A DNA stretch of 64,000 nt from contig JAANYP010000395.1 in assembly GCA_020465985.1 (NCBI GenBank), positions 1 through 64,000 of the forward strand, given 5' to 3'. Shown piece by piece: positions 34,722-42,992 of the stretch (the first letter of the stretch is position 1; each line of letters opens with the position of its first letter). The position numbers and the translations under genes were made by a program. The notes under the pieces were generated by a model. The model did no database searches. It saw only the letters and a list, made by a program, of their open reading frames with translations, and was not told the origin of the DNA. This DNA comes from Centrapalus pauciflorus. Taxonomy: Eukaryota > Streptophyta > Magnoliopsida > Asterales > Asteraceae.

Positions 34722-36473
34722 TTAGGTGATATCTTCCAAGACCATTGTCGCGGATGATACATTTTCATTGTCGGCCCATTGTACAAATAATTTTAATCGA
34801 TGGCCGTTCACTTTAAACGGTTCACCGCCTTTTTGATCTATTATTTCGACTGCAGCATGAGGGTAGATGTTAGTTACTGTGTATGGGCCTGACCACTTAC
34901 TTTTTAGTTTGCCTGGTAAGAGCCGCAGACGTGCGTTGAATAGCCAAACTTGGTCACCTTTATTGAACACCTTTCGTTTAATTATTCGATCGTGGAAAGC
35001 TTTTGTTTTTTCTTTATATATTTTAGAACTTTCATAAGCTTCCTTACGTATTTCTTCTAATTCGTTCAGTTGGTGTTTTCGATTTATACCGGCAGCTGTG
35101 AAGTTAAGATTTGCATTTTTAATAGCCCATAAAGCTCGATGCTCTAATTCAACCGGAAGATGACATAATTTCCCATAGATTAGCTTATAAGGAGACATAC
35201 CAATAGGGGTTTTATACGCTGTACGATACGCCCAAAGTGCATCATCTAATCGTATTGACCAATCTTTCCTATCGGGTCGTACTGTTTTTTCTAATATACG
35301 CTTAACCTCCCTGTTAGACACTTCTACCTGTCCACTAGTTTGTGGGTGATATGGGGTGGCTATCTTATGTGCTACTCCATAATGCTTAAGTAGTTTGCTA
35401 AAGTACATATTTTTGAAATGAGAACCCCCATCACTGATTATGGCTCTAGGGATTCCATGACGAGAAAATATATTACGTTTGACAAATTGACATACTACTT
35501 TGTGGTCATTGGTTCTTGTGGCTTCAGCTTCTACCCACTTGGAGACGTAATCGACTGCCACTAGGATATATTCAAAACCGTATGACTTAGGGAAGGGTCC
35601 CATGAAGTCTATGCCCCACACATCGAAAATCTCTAATATCAGAATTGGTGTCATAGGCATTTGGTCTCTTTTTGAAATACCTCCTATTTGCTGGCATCGT
35701 AAGCATGACTTCACAAACTCATGTGAGTCCTTAAAGATAGTCGGCCAAAAGAATCCACTTTGTAAAATTCGATGGCCTGTCTTTTTAGCACTAAAATGGC
35801 CTCCACATGCATACGAGTGACAGTGATTTAAAATGTCGTAATGCTCGTTGTCTGGAACACATCGCCGGATAATCTGATCTACTCCTATTTTGAATAAATC
35901 TGGCTCCTCCCAAATGTATTGTTTAGTTTGGGAGAAGAAATATTTTCTTTGATGTGAGTTCCAGTGGCCTGGAATTTTCCCTGTGACAAAATAGTTTACT
36001 AGGTTAGCAAACCAAGGCACTTTTGCGATGAATAGTAATTGTTCATCTCGGAAATTGTCCCAAATGGAATCCAGCATATCAGTGGTGATTGCTGGCAATC
36101 TCGATAGGTGGTCTGCTACTACATTTTCTGAGCCCTTTTTATCTCTAATTTCTAAGTCAAATTCTTGTAGTAACAGTATCCAGCGAATTAGCCGTGGTTT
36201 AGCATCTTTCTTAGCCAAGAGGTGTCGTAAGGCACTATGATCGGAATACACAATTACCTTAGCTCCCCAGACATAAGATCTGAACTTGTCTAATGCATAA
36301 ACTACTGCAAGCAATTCTTTTTCAGTTGTTGTGTAATTAATTTGGGCTTCAGAGAATGTTTTACTTGCATAGTATATTACCACAGGCTTTTTGTCCACTC
36401 TTTGACCAAGGACGACACCATTTGGCGTGATCACTTGCGTCGCACATGATCTCAATGAGCTGAGACCAATCAT
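34722..36473 (-). CDS. pol: Athila-type pol, RNase H and integrase part
   Basis: A 583-codon frame overlapping the upstream pol frame by about 110 bp in another phase, so a frameshift at about 36361-36473 splits RNase H. RNase H continues with VVIYYASKTFSEAQINY, TTEKELLAVVYALDKFRSYV and the TDHSALRHL-like YSDHSALRHL. The integrase has the HHCC finger (HCHSYACGGHFSAKKT and CLRCQQIG) and the full D,D,E core: DVWGIDFMGPFP, IISDGGSHF and SGQVEVSNREVK. The C-terminal GPYTVTNIYPHAAVEI region resembles the gypsy GPF/Y module. The integrase appears intact. Confidence 0.88.
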   Translation of the reverse strand: MIGLSSLRSCATQVITPNGVVLGQRVDKKPVVIYYASKTFSEAQINYTTTEKELLAVVYALDKFRSYVWGAKVIVYSDHSALRHLLAKKDAKPRLIRWILLLQEFDLEIRDKKGSENVVADHLSRLPAITTDMLDSIWDNFRDEQLLFIAKVPWFANLVNYFVTGKIPGHWNSHQRKYFFSQTKQYIWEEPDLFKIGVDQIIRRCVPDNEHYDILNHCHSYACGGHFSAKKTGHRILQSGFFWPTIFKDSHEFVKSCLRCQQIGGISKRDQMPMTPILILEIFDVWGIDFMGPFPKSYGFEYILVAVDYVSKWVEAEATRTNDHKVVCQFVKRNIFSRHGIPRAIISDGGSHFKNMYFSKLLKHYGVAHKIATPYHPQTSGQVEVSNREVKRILEKTVRPDRKDWSIRLDDALWAYRTAYKTPIGMSPYKLIYGKLCHLPVELEHRALWAIKNANLNFTAAGINRKHQLNELEEIRKEAYESSKIYKEKTKAFHDRIIKRKVFNKGDQVWLFNARLRLLPGKLKSKWSGPYTVTNIYPHAAVEIIDQKGGEPFKVNGHRLKLFVQWADNENVSSATMVLEDIT

Positions 36474-38934
36474 GTGATTGCAGAATTGGTGCCTCCGTGA
36501 GCTTCATTTTTAATATATTAAACGCCTCTATACAGTCTTTATCAAAGTTGAACGGTGCATCCTTAAGAAGAAGGTTACATAGGGGTTTGGTTATGGCACT
36601 AAAGTCTTTTATGAATCTCCTATAAAAACCTGCATGTCCCAAGAATGAACGAATTCCCTTAATATTAGTCGGCGGTGGTAACGAGGAAATTATTTGTATT
36701 TTGGCTCGATCAACCTCCATTCCCCTTTCAGAAACTATGTGTCCTAAGACTACTCCCTCTTTAACCATAAAATGACTTTTCTCCCAGCTTAGTACCAAAT
36801 TGGTTTCAGTACACCGCTTGAGAACTTTTTCTAAATGAGAGAGACACCCTTCGAATGACTTATCAAATATAGAAAAGTCGTCCATAAAGATTTCAAGAGA
36901 CCCTCCGACCATGTCTGAAAATATGGCCATCGTACATTGCTGGAATGTGGCCGGAGCGTTACATAATCCAAATGGCATTCTTTGGTAGGCGAATGTGCCA
37001 TACGGACACGTAAATGTCGTCTTATCTTGGTCCTCTGGGTGTATCGGGATTTGGTTATACCCCGAATAGCCATCTAAGAAACAATAGAATTTTTGTCCTG
37101 CTAATTTCTCTACTATTTGGTCGATGAAGGGTAGAGGGAAATGATCCTTCGAGGTTGCAGCATTTAGCTTTCTGTAGTCGATACATACTCTCCACCCCAT
37201 TACAGGGCGAGTTGCAATCTTTTCTCCTTCAGGAGTATCGACAATAGTGATTCCGGATTTCTTTGGAACCGTCTGTGTGGGACTAACCCATTGGCTATCT
37301 GATATCAGATAGATAATTCCAGCATCTAGCCATTTTAATACTTCCTTCTTTACTACCTCTCTAAGGTTAGGGTTTAGCCTTCTCTGAGCATCTCTGCTTG
37401 GCTTGGCTGTTGGATCAATTATAATCTTATGCATACACAGCGTTGGGCTAATCCCTTTAAAATCTGCTATGGTCCAGCTTACCGCTTCCTTATATCTCGA
37501 CAAGACATCTAACAAGTCCTTTTCTTGTGCAGCAGTAAGGTCTGTTGCGATGATTACAGGCAGTGTACTCTCAGGGCCAAGAAAAGCGTATTTGAGATGA
37601 GCTGGAAGTGGTTTTAACTCTAATTTGGGTGGTTGCTCTAAAGACGGTTTTGCTGATGGTGGAAGGTCAGTGGGAAGTTTCTCGATCTTATGTGTCCATG
37701 GTGGTTGAGTAGAATCCACTGACTGCACACGTTCAAGTTCGAACACCTTAGCTTCAGGCATATTATCTAGCTTATGCTCATTATAATACAGCATCAGCTT
37801 CACTGGATCTTTACATGTTATTGTTGATAGTTGTTGTTGTATTAAATCATCAACCAAATCGATCATGTAGCATTCTGAATCCAATGGTGCATTAGGTACG
37901 TTGTTAAAGACATTAAGGCGGAGTTTGCGGTTTCCGAATGCTATGTCTAGTGCACCTGTCCTGCAATTGATTTGATCGTTGATTGTGGCTAAGAAGGGAC
38001 GTCCTAATATGATTGCCGGTTGGCTTTCTTTGTAAGCACTGTCTGAGTCCAACACTAAGAAGTCTACTGAATAGTAGAAGTCTTCGACCTTAACGATTAC
38101 ATCAGATAACATCCCTCGTGGTACTTTGGTAGACCTATCTGCTAATTGTAGGATGACATCTGTTGTCTGTAGGGTTCCTAGATCATGTTGGTCAAATAAA
38201 TTACCAGGTAAAATGTTAACACTCGCCCCGAAGTCTAGAAGTGCTTTTTTAATTTGAATATCGCTGATAGTTACCGGGATCAAGGGTGATCCTGGATCTT
38301 TTAGTTTAGGCGGCAACGAGCTGGTCATAACTGCACTGACTTGTTCAGTGAGGTTGATTTGCTTTGGAAGAGTTATTTTAAATTTTCGTTTCTGAGTACA
38401 GAGGTCTTTTAAAAATTTAGCGTAAGAAGGGACTTGTTGTATAGCTTTGATTAACGGAATGTTAATTTTAACTTGATTAAAAATATCCCATAACTCTTCG
38501 TTTTTAGGTCCTTTCTTACCATAAGGAAATGAAGCTGGATTTTCTAAGGCTGTTGGGTAAGGAGCAATTTCAGTATTGGAACTCCCTTCCCAAACTTTAG
38601 TCTCTACTGGTTTCTTGGCTTCTACTTCCTTAAAGGTTACTTTCTTAATTTTTGTTTCTACCTTTGACTCTGATCTGGGTGGTTCTTCTTCATAAGCAAT
38701 TTCTACCTCGTCGTCTGTCTCACTCTCCTTAGGCATTTCTATTTTATTATCTACTTCCTTTCCACTCCTAAGGGTAGTGACTTTATTCACCTCGTTCACT
38801 TCGTTAACTTCATATTTCTTTTCTTTGCCATGGTGATGTGATGGATTAACTGTGGTGTTACTTGGGAGTTTCCCTTCTTCTCGTTTAGTTAAGGACTCTG
38901 CAATTTGTCCCATCTGCCTCCCAAGCATCTCCAT
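36361..38934 (-). CDS. pol: Athila-type pol, protease and reverse transcriptase part
   Basis: 857 codons in frame with gag but separated from it by one TAA. An acidic linker leads to the retropepsin-like site LLDFGASVNILPG (the usual DLGAS reads DFGAS). Reverse transcriptase motifs are WRVCIDYRKLN, FYCFLDGYSGYNQI, YQRMPFGLCNAPATFQ and the catalytic EIFMDDFSIF (FMDD), then the connection VLGHIVSERGMEVD and FLGHAGFYRRFIKDFS. RNase H starts at EIMCDASD and then loses frame. The chain as read cannot make an uninterrupted Gag-Pol, but most domains are whole. Confidence 0.88.
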   Translation of the reverse strand: MEMLGRQMGQIAESLTKREEGKLPSNTTVNPSHHHGKEKKYEVNEVNEVNKVTTLRSGKEVDNKIEMPKESETDDEVEIAYEEEPPRSESKVETKIKKVTFKEVEAKKPVETKVWEGSSNTEIAPYPTALENPASFPYGKKGPKNEELWDIFNQVKINIPLIKAIQQVPSYAKFLKDLCTQKRKFKITLPKQINLTEQVSAVMTSSLPPKLKDPGSPLIPVTISDIQIKKALLDFGASVNILPGNLFDQHDLGTLQTTDVILQLADRSTKVPRGMLSDVIVKVEDFYYSVDFLVLDSDSAYKESQPAIILGRPFLATINDQINCRTGALDIAFGNRKLRLNVFNNVPNAPLDSECYMIDLVDDLIQQQLSTITCKDPVKLMLYYNEHKLDNMPEAKVFELERVQSVDSTQPPWTHKIEKLPTDLPPSAKPSLEQPPKLELKPLPAHLKYAFLGPESTLPVIIATDLTAAQEKDLLDVLSRYKEAVSWTIADFKGISPTLCMHKIIIDPTAKPSRDAQRRLNPNLREVVKKEVLKWLDAGIIYLISDSQWVSPTQTVPKKSGITIVDTPEGEKIATRPVMGWRVCIDYRKLNAATSKDHFPLPFIDQIVEKLAGQKFYCFLDGYSGYNQIPIHPEDQDKTTFTCPYGTFAYQRMPFGLCNAPATFQQCTMAIFSDMVGGSLEIFMDDFSIFDKSFEGCLSHLEKVLKRCTETNLVLSWEKSHFMVKEGVVLGHIVSERGMEVDRAKIQIISSLPPPTNIKGIRSFLGHAGFYRRFIKDFSAITKPLCNLLLKDAPFNFDKDCIEAFNILKMKLTEAPILQSHDWSQLIEIMCDASDHAKWCRPWSKSGQKACGNILCK

Positions 38935-38943
38935 AGTTTTCGC

Positions 38944-40383
38944 TTAAACCATGGTTTGTTGCTTCATGAATTCCATAAACTCGGAAAACTCTTTCGAGTT
39001 CCCTGACACTGGTCGTGAATCATTTTCTTCTTTAGGGTCTTGGCGTTTATAGTACCGATCATCCTTCGTAGCTGAGGTCGATCCATATTGGAAATCTCGG
39101 TTTTGTTGACGAGGTTGCTCATATATTGGCTTCAGGGGAGCATCATTGTCTTGATTATCCCTCCAACTAAAGTTCTTGTGTTTTCTCCATCCCGGATTGT
39201 AGGTCTCCGAGTATGGTTTCTCCCGTTCTCTTCGTTGCCGAAAGCCAAAAGCTTCGTTCACATACTCTTCGTGCATGAAGGTGTGTGGGCAGTTCTCGGT
39301 TGGATGAGAAGGGTCTCCACAAGTGACACAGCAGACCTGTGCCACTGTAGCCTTTCCCATTCCTTTCATCAACAAGTCCATCTTTTTGCTTAGTTCGGAT
39401 ATGTCAGATTTAACTTCCTTCTTCCACGCGTTGTCTATGCCCATAACTTGGACACCAACACTACTATCCGAACCCGCTTGGACTTTTAAACCTTTACTTA
39501 ACTGGGTTAATAATTCCCATGCTTCGTCATCTTCCTTAGCTAAAAAGGTTCCGCCTGAAGCAGCGGTGATCATATTCCTACTTTCTTGACTAACCCCATC
39601 AAAGAAGGTTTTAATTAGCATCCATTTAGGAATTTCATGGTGAGGGCATGTTCTTAGTAATTCATTTAACCTATTAAAGGCTTCATGGAATTGTTCCCTT
39701 ATTTTCTGTTTAAATCCTGTTATTTCTTTACGTTTTTCTGTAGTTTTGCTAATTGGGTAATATTCGGTTAGAAATTCTTTTTTCATTTCATCCCAGTTAG
39801 TTATACTATCAGTGGGAAGTGACACGAACCAGTTTTTCGCCCTTTCCTTCAAGGAGATAGGAAATAGTCTCAGTTCTAGTGCGTCTACGGTCATTCCCCT
39901 AACGTGGTTGGCCTTACATATAGCAGTAAATTCGGCTAAATGCTCATACGGTTCTTCGCTTGGTGCTCCGCGAAAAACAGGTAATATGCTAAATAGCTGT
40001 GGCCTAATTTCAGGTTCATTCTCGTTAATTGGGTAGAGAATGGGTGATGGATCAGGGATATCACCCGGCCTATAATGGGATTCTACAGTTCTACGGTCTC
40101 CCATTGGTCTTTGGTTTTGTTGGACGTCGACAAGAACGTTATCGACGTTCTCGTCTTCCGAATTAATTATTTCTTCTTCCACGTTTACTTTAGGAGCAAT
40201 ATCTTTAATTTCGTTCGCTTGAGTTGTGGCTCGCCTATTAGATCTAGCAGTTTTTTTGATTTCTGGATCAAACTTCAAGGGTGAAATTCTACCAGAATAT
40301 CGTGTGCGCATAAACCTATGAGGGCTAGATGAAGAACTAGAATTAGAAACTTTCTTTTTGGTGAGAATCGATGCTTGCGCCAC
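38944..40383 (-). CDS. gag: Athila-type gag
   Basis: 479 codons. A basic Ser-rich N-terminus is followed by the retrotransposon Gag core (LRLFPISLKERAKNWFVSLP, then EFLTEYYPISKTTEKRKEI and QFHEAFNRLNELLRTCPHH) and a CX2CX4HX4C-type zinc knuckle, CVTCGDPSHPTENC, near residue 360. It ends in a TAA at 38944-38946, and the same frame continues after the stop as MEMLGRQMGQIAESLTKREE, normally the linker between Gag and protease. The stop is therefore either a single inactivating mutation or a readthrough site. It would form the particle and bind RNA. Confidence 0.85.
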   Translation of the reverse strand: MAQASILTKKKVSNSSSSSSPHRFMRTRYSGRISPLKFDPEIKKTARSNRRATTQANEIKDIAPKVNVEEEIINSEDENVDNVLVDVQQNQRPMGDRRTVESHYRPGDIPDPSPILYPINENEPEIRPQLFSILPVFRGAPSEEPYEHLAEFTAICKANHVRGMTVDALELRLFPISLKERAKNWFVSLPTDSITNWDEMKKEFLTEYYPISKTTEKRKEITGFKQKIREQFHEAFNRLNELLRTCPHHEIPKWMLIKTFFDGVSQESRNMITAASGGTFLAKEDDEAWELLTQLSKGLKVQAGSDSSVGVQVMGIDNAWKKEVKSDISELSKKMDLLMKGMGKATVAQVCCVTCGDPSHPTENCPHTFMHEEYVNEAFGFRQRREREKPYSETYNPGWRKHKNFSWRDNQDNDAPLKPIYEQPRQQNRDFQYGSTSATKDDRYYKRQDPKEENDSRPVSGNSKEFSEFMEFMKQQTMV

Positions 40384-40582
40384 GATTCCCTTTTTCTTAA
40401 TAACTAAGGCAATAATGAAAGCTTAAACTAATTGGCTAGAATAATAGCAAGTAAACAAATTGAAACTAAATTAAATAAGCAACTTAAAGCAAATAAGCAA
40501 ATAAATTGAAAGTAACTAAACTAAGCTAATTACTAAAATACGTAATTTAAGCGCAACCGCTCCCCGGCAACGGCGCCAAAAT
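40384..40582 (-). promoter_or_regulatory. Athila-type leader with tRNA-Asp primer binding site
   Basis: On the minus strand TGGCGCCGTTGCCGGGGA lies at 40578-40561, a few bases inside the 5' LTR. It is complementary to the 3' end of plant tRNA-Asp, the usual Athila primer. About 180 bp of AT-rich leader follow before the gag ATG. There is no tRNA gene here. Confidence 0.88.
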
Positions 40583-41665
40583 TTGATGCGAGTGTCGTTA
40601 ACCCGTCAAAAATACCACTAAATACCTTAGAAGCTAGGGTAACTAGGGATCGTATCCACAGAGAGCGAGAGGTTAAATGCACGTATTCGAGCGACTAGCG
40701 TTGTAAAATAATTAATTTAAAGAGATTGATTGGTTTGTAAAAAGGTGATTGCTTAATTTATAAAATTAATTACTTACGAAATTTGTAAAAAGAAAACTTA
40801 ATGAAATTGTTTGATTGAATAAAGTACGAGGATAACCATTCCCGGATTCCACACTTAGCTTTGTATTTAAGTTATGAAAACGATATAAAGATTACATAGA
40901 CATAATCTTTGTGATAATTATTATTATGATTCGTTACGTGATCTTGGGCGTAGCGCGTGATACGTTTGATTACTCGTCTTAATTAAATAATTAACTCGGC
41001 ACGAATAATAAAATATCAACGAACTATCTTGCGAAACGCAGCAAAACAAATAACAATCATTCGTTCACAATCTAAAGATATATAATAAAACCATGCCAAC
41101 ATAAAGTAATCGTTCATAAAATAAATCACTTAGCGATGTGCTTCCTCCGAGAATGATTATGATGAGACTAGCCGGACATTGTTGGTGCAATGCTCAAGAG
41201 TTGTGTGTCCATCTTCGTAGCTTGACTCGTGTGCTCTTCGTACTCGTGTTCGCTCAAATGGGGTCCTTTTCCTTAGCTTTTCTCTCCAAAAAACGATGCT
41301 TTCCTCAGAACTATGACTTTGTATTTATAGGAAAAGCTGGAAAAACCCTAAAAACGGTTGTCTATTATTTTAATGGGCTGGGCGCAGCCGTAGGCGCAGG
41401 CCTGCGCCGCCCCCCCCTGCGTCCGTCTGTAAAATACGTATTTTTGTGAATTAATTTCTTCTGCCGAGCACTTGTTCTGGGCGCAGGGCTGCGCCCCCCT
41501 CTGCGCCTGGCTCTGAAATTTCGTCCTTTTTTCGCCAATTTAGAACGGATTTTTTTTACCTGTACAAGCACAAAATTTATTTAATAGTAGCACATTCTAT
41601 GACATTTTCTTACTAAAAACAACTCTTTTAGGGTTAATAAACATGATAAATTATAACCTGATCAA
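40583..41665 (-). mobile_element. 5' LTR of the Athila-type element
   Basis: A 1083-bp LTR. The minus strand reads TTGATCAGGTT ... CACTCGCATCAA. The palindrome GGCGCAGGCCTGCGCC is at 41393-41408 and the TATA box CTATAAATAC at 41330-41321, so transcription would run leftward toward gag. A plus-strand frame of about 100 codons here is antisense and mirrored in the other LTR only because the LTRs match. Confidence 0.9.
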
Positions 41666-42345
41666 GCAGCAAAGTTGGTTCCTTTGACCAACTGAGTCGT
41701 GATGAAATCCCTGTAGTTCTGTAGCTTGTCATTGGAACTACAATCGACATGGCAAAATGGATTTTCCTGAAGTTGAGGGGCCTGGTGCAGCAGGAAACAC
41801 GACCAGCTGCTATTCGATATCCCAAGTTTCTTAGCCTCATCTTCAAGCATATTTGTGGTGAGCATTTGTATAACTCTCAGCCTTTACTTCATACTGCTGC
41901 ATTCCCTGTAATAGGGAATAGAGTTTTCTATACTCCGGTTCTCCCAAATGAGCCTCCTCTCTCTACTCCAATGAGGAGGCTGTTAGGATTGGTGGAAGGA
42001 CCCTCTGATGTGAGGGTGGATCCTGAAGCTTCTCCTAGAAGAAAATCCAAATCCAGGGCCAAACTTGTTAAGAGGTCCCTGGACATCACTGAAGCTGGGC
42101 CTGTCCACAAGAAGGCCAAAACAGCTCAGTCTAAGTCTGCACCCTCAGCCTCTGTGGCTGAGGGGGATCAGGCTTCTCACCCTGGGTCATTTGTTGATCC
42201 TGAAGCCTTTGTGGCTGGTACCTCTGTGGCACCTGAGACTATGGAACTGGCCAACCCACCTGTTTCTGCCCCAGTCTCCAAACTTGTCCAATCTGAACCT
42301 CTCACCTCTCCAAAATCACCCACCTCATCTCACATATTATACCAA
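41666..42345 (+). pseudogene. Sirevirus E1 third ORF, middle part
   Basis: The sequence resumes exactly where 26859 stops, after the duplicated GCAGC. It matches the E2 ORF (SKVGSFDQLSRDE, then KWIFLKLRGLVQQE, RYPKFLSLIFKHICGE and VFYTPVLPNEPPLSTP), followed by a Lys/Arg-rich stretch (RRKSKSRAKLVKR, a possible nuclear signal) and the start of the Pro/Ser/Thr-rich region. It carries a stop and frame disturbance near 41735. It ends at ACCAA, the target duplication of the solo LTR, and its continuation is found 15 kb away at 57516 on the minus strand. Confidence 0.85.
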
Positions 42346-42992
42346 TGTTGGTACATCCTGTGTGACGATAGCAGTCTAAGTGATCCTACATTGTGAGTCT
42401 AGCAAGTGTTTGTTATATATGTTTATATATGGTTGATAGTTATTATTGTTTGTATGTTTGAACTTGATGTAACGTATTACAAGAAGGTCAAACATAAAGA
42501 TCAAAGATAAAAATCAATCATAAGGTAAAAACATAAGGTTCAATACTAAGTAGAGTATGTGAAATAGTTAGATTCGAATTCTATAAGGTTGTACATTCGA
42601 ATCTGTGATAGATTCGAATGCAGACCTAGATTCGAATCTAGGCAGATTCGAGAGTGTCTATGAGGACAAACTCGAATGGGCCTTGGGCCAGATTCGAGTT
42701 TGGCCCATAACAGACTCGAATTAGCCTCTATAATTAGGGATAGACTCTAAATATTAGAAGACTTTTTGCAGAATTCGTGAGTGATTAAGCAAAAGGCGAT
42801 CTCGAGTTTATCATCAGTGTTAGTGCCGTTTCGGAGAGAATCAGTTCGTAGGATCGTTCGTGTGTCGTTCGTTCAGCCTCTGATAGTCTCCGTGTTTCTG
42901 TGTGAGAGTTGTTTCCGTCTACCCGTTAATGAGGATTCCGCACTCGTTGACGGTTCCGCGTCTAGATAGATCTCGTAGTGGTAGACCTTACA
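42346..42992 (+). mobile_element. Solo LTR of the ~645-bp family, left boundary of the inversion
   Basis: A 647-bp TG...CA unit, TGTTGGTACATCCTG ... GTAGACCTTACA. The two flanks do not match: ACCAA (42341-42345) and AAGGA (42993-42997). The left neighbour is E1 third ORF on the plus strand; the right neighbour is E2 third ORF on the minus strand. It differs from the copy at 57517-58163 at only a handful of positions that I could see. It is a recombinant LTR. Confidence 0.9.

Larger units (their letters stand above)
26860..41665 (-). mobile_element. Athila-type Ty3/gypsy retrotransposon, complete, with two extra ORFs
   Basis: A 14.8-kb element on the minus strand: 5' LTR 40583-41665, tRNA-Asp primer site, gag, pol, two tandem paralogous ORFs (A and B), polypurine tract, and 3' LTR 26860-27954. 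It is flanked by the 5-bp duplication GCAGC. The LTRs have symmetric TTGAT...ATCAA ends and differ only at scattered bases and small indels, so the insertion is fairly recent and younger than E1. A 645-bp solo LTR (31202-31846) is nested inside. The gag-pol order, primer type and motifs are those of the Athila/Tat branch, and the extra ORFs point to Athila. Confidence 0.88.

Noticed and set aside
40561..40578. A tRNA-Asp gene fragment
   Set aside because: Only the 18 bases matching the tRNA 3' end are present, directly beside an LTR; it is the primer binding site of the Athila-type element.
41666..42345. An independent host gene next to the Athila-type element
   Set aside because: It joins the E1 third ORF at 26859 exactly once the GCAGC duplication is considered, and it matches the E2 copy.
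42781..42969. A 62-codon frame conserved in two solo LTRs (also at 57540-57728)
   Set aside because: The two LTRs are nearly the same sequence, so conservation is uninformative, and the copies at 11046 and 31202 lack the start and frame.
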